From assembly GCA_016293845.1 (NCBI GenBank), contig JAEDDH010000011.1, forward strand, positions 46,036-110,035: 64,000 nt of DNA, written 5' to 3'. The stretch's first letter is position 1. Each line of letters opens with the position of its first letter. The stretch is from Bacteroidales bacterium. GTDB taxonomy: Bacteria > Bacteroidota > Bacteroidia > Bacteroidales > UBA3824. The translations under genes and the position numbers were made by a program. Positions 1 through 8,157 of this stretch are shown here, in pieces. The notes under the pieces were generated by a model. That model did not search any database and was not told where the DNA came from. It saw nothing but the letters and a program-made list of their open reading frames with translations.

Positions 1-875
1 GTGTTGTTGTCGTAAAGCATTAGTCCGTATTCTTCGGAGCCTATCCAAAATAGGTGGTCGGTGCCTTGCGCCTTAGGCTGCATTATCACATTGATGCCGC
101 CAGTAATATCGGCTGTGGCTTTGGTGGATGTAACAATATCGTCTTTTTGACTGTAACGCAGTATGCCTGAATGATTTGTGCCAATAAGAATATCACCTGT
201 TGAGGACACTTCGGTAACGCTTGTTACTGCACTTGGCAAAATGCCATCTTGAAAATGTAATGTGCGGCGTGTGAGCGTGTTGAGGTCTACCATTATAAAA
301 TTTCCTTCCGAACTAAATGTCCAAAGGCGGTTTTTGCTGTCGATATACATTGTCCCAGGAAACGTAGTGCCAATCAGTTGGTTGATGGTGTCGGTGAGCG
401 GTTTAAGTGGTTTAAGAGTGTTGGGGTCTAAGGCTGCAATTCCGTTTCCCGAGCAGGTTACGAGTATTGCGCCGAGTTTTTGGCTTTTTACCACCGACGA
501 TACATAATAATTGTCGTAAACAGTGTTGTTGATATATATCGGTAGCATTTTAAAAGTGTCGGTCATACACTCATTGAGCACAAGTCCTCGCGCTGTGCCA
601 TAAAGGATTCTTTCTCCGTCTAAAAACTCCATACATTTAACCCACGGCAATGTAGGGGCGTTGGTATAGCGCAGAGGTTCGCGGCTGAATGTTATTCCGC
701 CATATTTAATTGCTCCGCTTTTGCCTGTAAACCAAATGGTTCCGTGTGGATCTTGAAAAATCCTATCGATAAGGCTGCCCGGCAATCTATATTGACTGTC
801 GAAAAACCTCACCTGCTGTGCTTTGGTGGACAATGCCGTTAATAGTATAAGGAGCAGGAGGTATACATTACGCAT
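1..875 (-). CDS. Periplasmic Reg_prop sensor (hybrid two-component type), 3' end cut by window edge
   Basis: The reading frame opens at 875 and stays open for 291 codons to the left edge of the window, so only the N-terminus is present. It begins with a signal peptide (MRNVYLLLLILLTALSTKAQ) and continues into beta-propeller-type repeats: segments such as RIFQDPHGTIWFTG, YIDSKNRLWTFSSEG and FWIGSEEYGLML fit the Reg_prop (two-component regulator propeller) pattern with its W-x-G strand. In Bacteroidota this propeller normally forms the periplasmic sensor part of hybrid two-component systems or of a histidine kinase; the kinase part would lie outside the window, so that assignment is inference. 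The ligand cannot be told. Confidence 0.75.
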   Translation of the reverse strand, partial: MRNVYLLLLILLTALSTKAQQVRFFDSQYRLPGSLIDRIFQDPHGTIWFTGKSGAIKYGGITFSREPLRYTNAPTLPWVKCMEFLDGERILYGTARGLVLNECMTDTFKMLPIYINNTVYDNYYVSSVVKSQKLGAILVTCSGNGIAALDPNTLKPLKPLTDTINQLIGTTFPGTMYIDSKNRLWTFSSEGNFIMVDLNTLTRRTLHFQDGILPSAVTSVTEVSSTGDILIGTNHSGILRYSQKDDIVTSTKATADITGGINVIMQPKAQGTDHLFWIGSEEYGLMLYDNN

Positions 876-978
876 TATAGGTTTAGCTTTTTTATATAAA
901 TTTTACAGATACAGATTTCAAAGTGCAATAATAAATTGTTTTTGCTGTATTTGCAAAAAATATTAATAAAAAAATACA

Positions 979-2133
979 CTATATCATCAACAGAATTTTT
1001 GCCAATCCAAATCCAAAGTAAGTGCCAATGGCATAGCCAAATAGACCTACTGCTATGCCGGGACCGATTACAGCCTTGTTGTGCAATACGCTGCCCATCA
1101 CCGGAGCAAATGGCGGACTGCATATTAGCGAAATACTTGTGGTGAGGGTGGTGTCGGTGTCTACGCGCATTATGGCGTTGAGCAATACGTGGAATATCAG
1201 CGTGCCAAAGGTTACTATGGTGGTGAAAATAAATATGTCGGCATCTACTTCCGACAATACTTTTAGGCTTACTTGCGATGCCACCGCCACGCTGAAAATT
1301 ATGATAAAGAGTGTTCCAAGTTCAAATGTGCGTTTTATGGCGCGGACTTTTTTGTTGGTGGAGGCAATTATCGAAAGCAACGAAATTGTGAGTATAAACA
1401 CCGACTGAAACGCTTCTTTGGGCACAAGCAAAGCAATTCCCGCACCAATGGCAATGATAACAATTGTGAGCAAAAGTGCACGGAAAATGTTTTTGAGATT
1501 GCTTCGAGTGAAAAGTCCGTAAAAAAGTTCGTGGTCGTGGTGTTCGATTTTGATGTCTAATTGTTCGTGGTCTTTGTTGTCTTTAAAATCGGGAAGGATA
1601 GGGCGAAGGGCTTTTTGGCCAGCGATAATTACAAAAAACAGGTAAATTGCGCTTGCCACGGTGCTGTATGCCGAAACGAGAATATATGTGGCGTCGTCTA
1701 CTCCGAGGGCAATTTTTAACGATGCAAGATTGGCATTGCCGCCGGTGTATAGTCCTGTGAGCATTCCGCCAACAGAAGCGTAAGTGGTTGAATGGTCGCC
1801 TTTTCCGTAAATAAAAAATCCAATTGCCACCGCCAAAGCGCAGCCCAAAAGTCCTGCTATGGTAGATTTGATAAATGGCGGTGCAAGCCTTGTCCACGAT
1901 TTGATGTCTGCCGAAAACAGCAACAGAGGTATAGCAAACGGTATTGCCACGGTTGCCACTGTGGTTTGTAGATTGTGGGTTGCCTCGTCGTCGGGAATTA
2001 TGCCTGTGAGTCCGAGTGCGCAACCAAAAATGTAGGCTATGATTATGCCTCCCACTTTGTTGAGCGTAGGACTTTTGTATGTGAGCCACATTATCAGCAG
2101 CGGCAGAAGTATGCAGGTGAGGATAACTAACAT
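979..2133 (-). CDS. DUF819 family integral membrane protein
   Basis: This 384-residue protein is almost entirely hydrophobic, with about ten predicted membrane segments and small-residue-rich stretches (GGMLTGLYTGGNANLASLKIA, ASVGG) typical of the DUF819 (YjcL-like) family. Members are predicted transporters of unknown substrate. Length and topology match the family, and the start LVILTCILLPLLIMW opens directly into the first helix. The gene stands alone, divergent from the gene at 2284. The substrate is not known and no substrate is implied by the neighbours. Confidence 0.8.
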   Translation of the reverse strand: MLVILTCILLPLLIMWLTYKSPTLNKVGGIIIAYIFGCALGLTGIIPDDEATHNLQTTVATVAIPFAIPLLLFSADIKSWTRLAPPFIKSTIAGLLGCALAVAIGFFIYGKGDHSTTYASVGGMLTGLYTGGNANLASLKIALGVDDATYILVSAYSTVASAIYLFFVIIAGQKALRPILPDFKDNKDHEQLDIKIEHHDHELFYGLFTRSNLKNIFRALLLTIVIIAIGAGIALLVPKEAFQSVFILTISLLSIIASTNKKVRAIKRTFELGTLFIIIFSVAVASQVSLKVLSEVDADIFIFTTIVTFGTLIFHVLLNAIMRVDTDTTLTTSISLICSPPFAPVMGSVLHNKAVIGPGIAVGLFGYAIGTYFGFGLAKILLMI

Positions 2134-2220
2134 CGTAAGTAAACCTTTAAAAAAATGTGCAATAATAAGACGTTTTTTTTGAATTTTAAAGAGAAATTTT
2201 TTGATAAAACATCCAAAATA

Positions 2221-2251
2221 TTTGTTTTTTACAAAAAATACCTTATATTTG
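2221..2251 (+). promoter_or_regulatory. Bacteroidota-type promoter for the 2284 gene
   Basis: TTTG at 2221-2224, a 19-nt spacer and TATATTTG at 2244-2251 match the TTTG-N19-21-TAnnTTTG consensus exactly. Transcription would start near 2258, about 26 nt before the ATG at 2284. Confidence 0.7.
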
Positions 2252-2283
2252 TAAGCAAATAATAACTCTAAACATTCAACAAT

Positions 2284-2859
2284 ATGGGATTATTCGACGA
2301 CCTCAGAAAAGCCTTCAACTCGCTTATCAATGCGGCCGAAAACGCGGTTAAAAACACCCCTCCGGTGCAAGGCCCAAATGCTAACGACCTTAAAAACGCT
2401 GCCGACCAATTGCGCAATTCATTTGGCGGACTTGTAAACAACACACAGTCAGCCCCCAAGCCGCAGCCCAAACCCGCGCAGCCTCAACAACATCAGCAGC
2501 CTCAGCAACCCGAGGTTCACGATGGTGGCACGTTTTGGGATTACGAAGATAATATTTCTATCACAAAGAAACTCAGCGATATACTTGCAGAAAAATTCTC
2601 GCAATACGAGGTTCGTCGCGATGTTTCGCCCACCGAAATTGGCGGCATAGGCAGGTTTATGAATTATTCGTTTGGTATTTACCAAGGTGGCTCGCCAAAA
2701 TTGTTTATAATGATTACTGGCAAAAACACTTTGTCTAACCGTCTTTACCGCTGGTCGAAAGAGCAGGCGCAGAAAGTTGGCGTTCCGTTGATAAATTTTG
2801 TGGAGCATTTCCCCAACCGTCCCGAATATGTGTCGGATCGTCTTGCTAAGTATTTGTAA
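2284..2859 (+). CDS. Hypothetical protein with Pro/Gln-rich linker
   Basis: A 191-residue soluble protein of unrecognised family. Residues 1-58 look helical and amphipathic (GLFDDLRKAFNSLINAAENAV), residues about 58-80 are a low-complexity Pro/Gln/Lys linker (PQPKPAQPQQHQQPQQPE), and about 85-191 form a compact globular domain ending in SDRLAKYL. There is no signal peptide or membrane segment. It has its own consensus promoter just upstream, so it is probably an independent unit and not part of the downstream reverse-transcriptase locus. No function is proposed. Confidence 0.7.
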   Translation: MGLFDDLRKAFNSLINAAENAVKNTPPVQGPNANDLKNAADQLRNSFGGLVNNTQSAPKPQPKPAQPQQHQQPQQPEVHDGGTFWDYEDNISITKKLSDILAEKFSQYEVRRDVSPTEIGGIGRFMNYSFGIYQGGSPKLFIMITGKNTLSNRLYRWSKEQAQKVGVPLINFVEHFPNRPEYVSDRLAKYL

Positions 2860-3110
2860 ATAAAGAAATTGTCATAATATTATTAAAAAAGAGAAAAACG
2901 CGGATAATATCTGCACCTGTGGCGGACAAAGCGCGGCGCAATCAAAAACACTTTGCAGGTAGTGGCGTGGCGTTCAGTCTGGTATCATAAGCAATTGCTT
3001 ATTTCAAAGCATTTTTTTCTCACCCCGCACATCTAAGGATGTACGGGGTTATTTTAAATATCGTCTTACAGACGATATTTCTTATGTGGTAACTAATTGA
3101 TAATCAAGAT
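2860..3110 (+). ncRNA. Structured non-coding stretch upstream of the reverse transcriptase (candidate RT-associated RNA)
   Basis: No gene is visible between 2859 and 3192. The interval has a GC-rich block (about 2898-2982) inside AT-rich flanks, a perfect 16-nt palindrome ATAAGCAATTGCTTAT (2987-3002), a hairpin pairing 3022-3033 with 3038-3049 (11 of 12 pairs, loop TAAG) and a perfect 10-bp hairpin pairing 3056-3065 with 3071-3080. This density of hairpins directly before a stand-alone RT recalls the cognate non-coding RNAs of some defence RTs (DRT2, DRT9). The 3022-3049 hairpin could instead simply be the terminator of the 2284 gene. The ends of any RNA are not determined, and no clear promoter was found 5' of the GC-rich block. 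Confidence 0.45.
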
Positions 3111-3191
3111 TAATTTTGAAACCGCAACCAAAAGCGGGTATTTTACCCCACTTTTGGTTATGGTTTTTAAAAAACTGCAACCAAAAGTGGT
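3111..3191 (+). promoter_or_regulatory. RT leader: -7 box plus mutually exclusive hairpins
   Basis: TAATTTTG at 3111-3118 fits the -7 element; the -33 element is weak. Directly after it, 3119-3140 pairs with 3144-3166 in a long hairpin that includes a 9-bp perfect core (AACCAAAAG with CTTTTGGTT). A second copy of GCAACCAAAAG at 3177-3187, four nt before the RT start codon, can pair with the same 3151-3159 arm. The two pairings exclude each other, and the second one occludes the start region. This is the geometry of an on/off leader, seen only as sequence complementarity. Confidence 0.5.
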
Positions 3192-4400
3192 ATGAATAGT
3201 TTACTAAATTCCCTCTCCGACCATTCTATTTGGCTCGAATTTTTAAAACTTCGAACCGAGGATGGGCATACCAAAAAAAAAGAACTTGCGCGGTTGAAGG
3301 CGTTTGTGGAGAATAAACTTTATGTAGATATTGCAAAAAACATTATATCAGGTAATTATGTGTTTGATTTCCCTGTAAAGACCGAAATCAACAAAAGCGG
3401 CTCCACCAAAAAGCGCATTGTCTATCGTTTTGATAGTGAGGAAACTTTGGTGCTGAAATTATTGGCGCACCTTTTATATAAATACGACAATAAGTTGAGC
3501 CCCGCCTGCTTTTCGTTTCGCAAACATCTTACCGCCAAAAATGCTTTTGACAAAATTACCGCAATCCCCAATCTTGCTGATAAATACGTACTTAAAGTTG
3601 ATATTCACAACTATTTTAATTCAATTCCTTCACAACGTCTTGTAGATGAAATCAAAAATGAGATTGACGACGACCCTCCGTTGTGTCAACTTCTTGTAAA
3701 TCTTGTACTTGCTAATAAAGTATATTATTACAACGAAAACGGAGAACGTCTTTTGATTACCGAAAATCGTGGCGCTATGGCAGGCGTGCCTGTGTCGGCT
3801 TTTTTTGCAAATATTTACTTAACCTCTATGGATGAGGCGTTTATAAACATTGGTGTGCCATATTTCCGTTATTCTGACGATATAATTGTTTTTGCCGATA
3901 ATGGGGATGATTTGCAGCGTTATAAAGATTTGATTTTTAGTATTATAGATAAAAAAGGATTGACCATAAATCCCACAAAAGTGAAAATTTCTGCACCCGG
4001 CGAGGAGTGGGAGTTTCTTGGTTTTTGTTATCGCAATGGCAATGTTGATTTGGCTTCGGCAACGTTGCACAAGATAAAATCAAAGATAAAGCGTAAGGCT
4101 AAGGCTTTGATGCGCAGCAAAATACGCAAAGGCAGAAGTTTCGACGACGTGGCTGCTGACCTTATCGACCATTTTAACCGTAAATTCTACCGAGAGTTTT
4201 CTGACAATGATTTTACTTGGTGCCGATGGTTTTTCCCCGTAATTACCACCGCCGAAAGTCTTAAAGCAATCGACAACTATCTTGTTGAGTATGTGCGCTT
4301 TTTGCGCAGCGGACGGCATACCAAAAAGAATTTCGTGGTTGATTACACCGAAATCAAAGAATTAGGATTCAAGAGCCTTGTAAATGCATATTATGGATAA
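3192..4400 (+). CDS. Stand-alone reverse transcriptase (DRT/UG-like, defence candidate)
   Basis: A 402-residue RNA-directed DNA polymerase. Visible RT motifs: KKRIVYRF (about 76-83), SPACFSFR (fingers), motif A VDIHNYFNSI (D137), motif B GVPVSAFFANIYL (about 197-209), catalytic YSDD (Y227-S-D-D230) and the FLGF palm/thumb motif. There is no maturase X domain beyond a short helical thumb, no HNH endonuclease, no intron boundary, and no template/variable repeat pair, so it does not look like a group II intron or a diversity-generating retroelement. The retron VTG signature is not evident. Size and architecture fit the abortive/defence-associated unknown-group RTs. It sits directly upstream of a restriction-modification gene (convergent) and a toxin-antitoxin pair, which supports but does not prove antiphage function. 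Confidence 0.85.
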   Translation: MNSLLNSLSDHSIWLEFLKLRTEDGHTKKKELARLKAFVENKLYVDIAKNIISGNYVFDFPVKTEINKSGSTKKRIVYRFDSEETLVLKLLAHLLYKYDNKLSPACFSFRKHLTAKNAFDKITAIPNLADKYVLKVDIHNYFNSIPSQRLVDEIKNEIDDDPPLCQLLVNLVLANKVYYYNENGERLLITENRGAMAGVPVSAFFANIYLTSMDEAFINIGVPYFRYSDDIIVFADNGDDLQRYKDLIFSIIDKKGLTINPTKVKISAPGEEWEFLGFCYRNGNVDLASATLHKIKSKIKRKAKALMRSKIRKGRSFDDVAADLIDHFNRKFYREFSDNDFTWCRWFFPVITTAESLKAIDNYLVEYVRFLRSGRHTKKNFVVDYTEIKELGFKSLVNAYYG

Positions 4401-4419
4401 TTCAATGGTGAAAAATGTT

Positions 4420-7209
4420 TTACAAAAGTTCAAACAGCCTGCCCACCATTTCGGCTTCGGTGGCGTCTTTTTTCAGTCCGTACAATCCCAAAACAATGAC
4501 ATCCAATTCGCGGTGAGCCTCGGCAAGGTCGGTGAACAATAGGTCGAGGTTTTCTCCGTAAAGGTCGGCAAGCGACGCACCTTGCGAGAGGTATTTTTCG
4601 CGGACGTCGAGGATTTTTTGTGCGGCGGTTTCAATTTTCAATTTTTCATTTTCAATTTTCTTAGGCCACGGAAAATTGTTGTAAACAATATCCTTGCTGT
4701 AACGGTAATCTGATTTCAACCGCCCCGCCACAACTCGCATCCACGCATTATGGACTATCGAGGTGAGAATGCCAAATTCGTAGAGAGTGGCGTTGGGGAT
4801 GATATGCACGGAATCTGATGCAATCATATTTTTGTCCATAAAACCAATTGGAATGTATTTGCGTTTTTCAGACGATACACGAGGAATTAGCAAATAATTA
4901 CCATCAGGAAAATTTTCTACGTGAAAACGTGTTGGTTTTGCTGCGATTTTTCTTGTTCCCTCGCTTTTGCTTGCTAAACGAAATTCCTTAACGGCTTTGA
5001 TCCGTTCTAAACATTTTGGCATTTTAGATAATTCCAAATTATCGGCATCACCTAACCAAAGGCAGAAGCGTTTTTTCCCGTTAATAAATTCTTCCGAGCC
5101 ATACCACGGACGGAAATATTTTGCCGAATTAGGTTCTTGTTGTATAAATTCAGCTTTTTCTGTTTCAGTGAAAAGATAATTTCCACCGTCAATAGGTTTG
5201 TTGCCGATACCCATTTCCGGCACATTGCAAATTGGTTTGTTGCGACTTTCAACAAAAACATTTTTTCCGTCAAGAAGATAGGCGTTTATATTTTTTGCTG
5301 TTTCGATTGTGCCGTCGGGATTGTAGATGCGTTTGGTTGGTAGAGACGGTGTGCACACCGTCTCTACACCGGCAACCGAAAATCCGACAATCACACAATG
5401 CACGTGCGCCATTCCAACAGAATCGCTTTCCCAACGGAATGTGCGGTAGGCAAAATCTATCGTCAATCCGTCTTCCATCAATGGTTTCCAAAGGTTGGCA
5501 ACCTGTTCGCCTTGGCAAATTGAATTGGTGGATACAAAGGCGCAACGGATTTTGGGATTATGCTTTATATAATCAAAAGCCTTTTTGTACCAACACGTTA
5601 CATAATCCATATTACCCACGTTTTTCCAATCTTTGCCAAATATGCTAACAACATCCTCTTTCTGTTCGGCGTTCATAATCCTTGCGCCCACAAACGGCGG
5701 ATTACCAACAATATAATCCAAATCCGCAGGCTTGATATAATCTTCCCAGTTGATTCGTAAAGCGTTGACACAATGGATTGTATCAATATTGCATAGCGGC
5801 AATTCAGCAAAATTTTCGCCGAGGATTTGCTGCGTTTCGTGCAACATTTGGTTTTGAGCAATCCACAGTGCAGTTTTAGCAGTGTCAACGGCAAATTCGT
5901 TGATTTCAAAACCGTGAAATTGCGATAATGATACCTTTATTGACGACGATAATCCCGCCGTATGCAATTCGTATAGAATTTTGTTTTCTAATCGGCGGAG
6001 TTCCATAAAACAGTATGTCAAGAAATTGCCCGAACCGCACGCCGGGTCGAGTATGCGTATTGAAGACAATTCGTCTTGAAGGCTCAGCAGAGTATCGCGT
6101 TTTGTGTTGAGGTCGGGAATTTTAGTTGCGTCGCTCAGTCGGGAGCGCAATCTGTCAAGAAACAACGGTGCAAGAGCCTTGTCGATGTTGTCGGTAGTTG
6201 TGTAATGCATACCGCCTTCGCGACGATCTTTGGACGAAAGCGTACTCTCAAACATCGCCCCGAAAATTGCAGGGTTTATCGGGCTCCAATCAAATCCGAG
6301 CGAAAACCTTTGGGTGATATTAAAGGCGATGGTTTCTGTCAACTTCGGCAACTTGACATTGGCGGCAAAAAGTCCGCCGTTGGTATATGGAAATTCATTG
6401 AGTCTCACGTCCTCGCTGTCGCGCTCCGATGGTGGCGTGTTTAATGTCTGAAACAACAATTTCAAATGCAGTCGGAACTCGTCGCTGTTTTGAATGAAGG
6501 CTTTGAGATAATTGCCAAACATATCTTTGCGGCTAAACACCAAAGCATCCTCGGCATAAAGGCAGAATACGAGTCTGACACAAAACACATTGATATTATG
6601 GAACAATTCGAGCGTCATCTCGTCCTTGGAGTATTGGCGGAGAATTTCATTATAGAGTTCGCCGATTTTGAGCGCGGCGGCCTTGGAGACGGCGGTTTCG
6701 AGTGCGGTAACTGACGATTCCTTGTCCAAAAGGAATTTAAGACGGTAATAGTTTTGGGAGACGCCCTCCTCTGAGAAAGGGATTATATAAGGCGGCTCCA
6801 ACGGCTTGTTGCGGTCGTGAATTTCGATTGTGCGGAAGTTGGAGCATACGATGTAACGCGCCTTTTCGTTGAGCGGCAGCCAATTGTCGTAACGATCAGC
6901 CTGTTGGAATGGCGTGAGCATATCGCCGCCCGACTGCGGCTCGGGCTTGTCGAGGTCGATGTGGCTACTTTTCTGTTCTATCAATACTTTGGTATGCGGA
7001 ATATAAGCGTCGATAAATTTGGTGCTGCCCGAGGCGGGGTCTTTCACTTGTTTTTCGTAAATGATGGTATTAGGCAAGTCGATTTGCGGGTCAAAACAGC
7101 GCAGAATTGAGTTCCAAAACTGTTGACATTGCCCCTTTTCGTATCCTTCCTTGTTGTTCCAAAATTTGGTTTGAACAATTAATTTCTGACGTATATCCTT
7201 ATCTTCCAT
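4420..7209 (-). CDS. MmeI-like type IIG restriction enzyme/adenine-N6 methyltransferase
   Basis: One 929-residue chain carries both activities. The N-terminus has a PD-(D/E)XK-type nuclease core (D67 ... E78-Q-K80, in FIDAYI and VLIEQKSS). A helical spacer follows, then the methyltransferase with SAM motif DPACGSGNF (about 387-395) and catalytic NPPF (about 501-504), as in gamma-class N6-adenine enzymes. A C-terminal target-recognition region contains IPRVSSEKRKYIPIGF, characteristic of the MmeI TRD. Such enzymes cut DNA a fixed distance from an asymmetric site and protect the host by methylating one strand. The recognition sequence cannot be read from this. A 28-bp palindrome is inserted in frame at about residues 615-623. 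The gene stands alone, convergent to the RT. Confidence 0.9.
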   Translation of the reverse strand: MEDKDIRQKLIVQTKFWNNKEGYEKGQCQQFWNSILRCFDPQIDLPNTIIYEKQVKDPASGSTKFIDAYIPHTKVLIEQKSSHIDLDKPEPQSGGDMLTPFQQADRYDNWLPLNEKARYIVCSNFRTIEIHDRNKPLEPPYIIPFSEEGVSQNYYRLKFLLDKESSVTALETAVSKAAALKIGELYNEILRQYSKDEMTLELFHNINVFCVRLVFCLYAEDALVFSRKDMFGNYLKAFIQNSDEFRLHLKLLFQTLNTPPSERDSEDVRLNEFPYTNGGLFAANVKLPKLTETIAFNITQRFSLGFDWSPINPAIFGAMFESTLSSKDRREGGMHYTTTDNIDKALAPLFLDRLRSRLSDATKIPDLNTKRDTLLSLQDELSSIRILDPACGSGNFLTYCFMELRRLENKILYELHTAGLSSSIKVSLSQFHGFEINEFAVDTAKTALWIAQNQMLHETQQILGENFAELPLCNIDTIHCVNALRINWEDYIKPADLDYIVGNPPFVGARIMNAEQKEDVVSIFGKDWKNVGNMDYVTCWYKKAFDYIKHNPKIRCAFVSTNSICQGEQVANLWKPLMEDGLTIDFAYRTFRWESDSVGMAHVHCVIVGFSVAGVETVCTPSLPTKRIYNPDGTIETAKNINAYLLDGKNVFVESRNKPICNVPEMGIGNKPIDGGNYLFTETEKAEFIQQEPNSAKYFRPWYGSEEFINGKKRFCLWLGDADNLELSKMPKCLERIKAVKEFRLASKSEGTRKIAAKPTRFHVENFPDGNYLLIPRVSSEKRKYIPIGFMDKNMIASDSVHIIPNATLYEFGILTSIVHNAWMRVVAGRLKSDYRYSKDIVYNNFPWPKKIENEKLKIETAAQKILDVREKYLSQGASLADLYGENLDLLFTDLAEAHRELDVIVLGLYGLKKDATEAEMVGRLFELL
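5340..5367. repeat. 28-bp perfect palindrome inserted in frame in the R-M gene
   Basis: 5340-5367 is a perfect self-complementary 28-mer (half-site GTAGAGACGGTGTG). It lies inside the restriction-modification coding sequence and is translated as part of VETVCTPSL, between a strand ending VGFS and KRIYNPDG. The form is like dispersed palindromic repeats rather than protein-selected sequence. No second copy occurs in this window. Confidence 0.8.
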
Positions 7210-7254
7210 AGTGATGTGTTATTCTCCTGATTGTTTTTAAATGAGATTTTAAAC

Positions 7255-7749
7255 TTATTTTTCAATCATATTTAGCAATTGTTCGTATAGTCTTTCGCTA
7301 ATATGTCGTCCTGAATCTCTTAGAATTTCTATTGACTGTTTTATTTCTTCTTTTGTAATAATGGAATCTTGGTATGCTATGCCTAAAATACCAATAGTTC
7401 CCATAATTTTTATTCCCATACGGGTAGCCACTTCGCGACCACGCACTTCGTCCATCAGAAGTAAATCTGCTTTTCCGTTGTCAGAAAGGAAAATGGCTTC
7501 GCTTTCTCCCAAATCAAGCCCGGCAGAACGGCGGAGGAGCGTAACATATCCTTCGTCAATTTTATTTACAACATATATAAAAGGTGTTTTTTTTATAATT
7601 TCCGCCTCAGCAAGGTATTTGGGATTGTCAGTAAGTTCTGCAAAAACACCTTTGGGAATCTGTACAGAACCGAATAGTTGTTGGAGTAAATCTAAGCGAT
7701 TAATGTTCAACAATGATATCAAAGGCGTTGTATCGGAAATAACTATCAT
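7255..7749 (-). CDS. DUF3368/PIN-like toxin of a type II toxin-antitoxin pair
   Basis: A 164-residue protein beginning VISDTTPLISLLNINRL, with the first PIN-like acidic residue (D6), a central GLDLGESEAIFLS block containing the conserved Glu, and LLLMDEVRGREVA with the third acidic position; these are hallmarks of DUF3368, a PIN-fold RNase group. It would cleave RNA when free of antitoxin. Its start codon overlaps the end of the UPF0175 gene by 4 nt (ATGA type), so the two are translationally coupled. The target RNA is unknown. Family assignment is confident; toxicity is inferred from the family and the pairing. Confidence 0.85.
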   Translation of the reverse strand: MIVISDTTPLISLLNINRLDLLQQLFGSVQIPKGVFAELTDNPKYLAEAEIIKKTPFIYVVNKIDEGYVTLLRRSAGLDLGESEAIFLSDNGKADLLLMDEVRGREVATRMGIKIMGTIGILGIAYQDSIITKEEIKQSIEILRDSGRHISERLYEQLLNMIEK

Positions 7750-8036
7750 ACCCTTTCTTTTTTTAATGATCGGAATGTGCTTATATCATTCATCACTTCG
7801 CTCAGGTCGATATCAAAATAAGGAAACCCCATATTATCGTACAAATCAATTAAATCCATTTTTTTGATACCCAAAATTTCGGCTGCTCGTCCGTGCGAGA
7901 TTATTTTGTTGTGAATATAGGGATACAATAGTAAGGCGTTGCGTTTGAGTTGGTTATCGTTTTCAAACATATAATTGTCGGAAAGGTAGGTTTCCATAGC
8001 CTTAGGCACGGTTATTTGAATTGTAGCATATTCCAT
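7746..8036 (-). CDS. UPF0175 family antitoxin
   Basis: A 96-residue protein containing HGRAAEILGIKKMDLIDLYDNMGFPYF, the helix-turn-helix-like UPF0175 core, with an N-terminal beta strand (ATIQITVPKAME) suited to dimerisation. UPF0175 proteins are the usual partners of DUF3368 PIN-like toxins. It is the first gene of the pair, the normal order for antitoxins, and probably autoregulates the operon. Neighbouring RT and restriction genes place it in a defence-like cluster. Confidence 0.85.
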   Translation of the reverse strand: MEYATIQITVPKAMETYLSDNYMFENDNQLKRNALLLYPYIHNKIISHGRAAEILGIKKMDLIDLYDNMGFPYFDIDLSEVMNDISTFRSLKKERV

Positions 8037-8103
8037 AAAGCCTCCTTGTTATTTATTTGCAAATATAAACGAAAATTGTTAAAAATGCATATTATTAGAT
8101 AGC

Positions 8104-8132
8104 AAAAAAAGAGGCACGATTTATCGTGCCTC
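8104..8132 (-). terminator. Intrinsic terminator of the alpha-oxoamine synthase gene
   Basis: GAGGCACGA (8111-8119) pairs perfectly with TCGTGCCTC (8124-8132) around a 4-nt loop. Read on the minus strand it is followed by a seven-U tract (8104-8110). It lies about 25 nt beyond the stop codon at 8158. Confidence 0.85.
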
Positions 8133-8157
8133 GTGTATTCAAAAAAATCAGTGTTGA

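Noticed and set aside
2284..2859. 2284 gene as partner of the reverse transcriptase
   Set aside because: It has its own promoter and is separated by 330 nt of structured non-coding DNA; no evidence of co-function.
3192..4400. Group II intron or diversity-generating retroelement
   Set aside because: No maturase or HNH domain, no intron 5' GUGYG-like boundary, and no template/variable repeat pair was seen.
3192..4400. Retron
   Set aside because: The YSDD core is present but the VTG thumb signature and a recognisable msr-msd inverted-repeat pair were not found.
4630..4662. AT-rich CAATTTTCAATTTT-like repeat as a regulatory element
   Set aside because: It lies inside the R-M coding sequence and encodes a plausible charged helix (KIENEKLKIE); probably a low-complexity coding tract.
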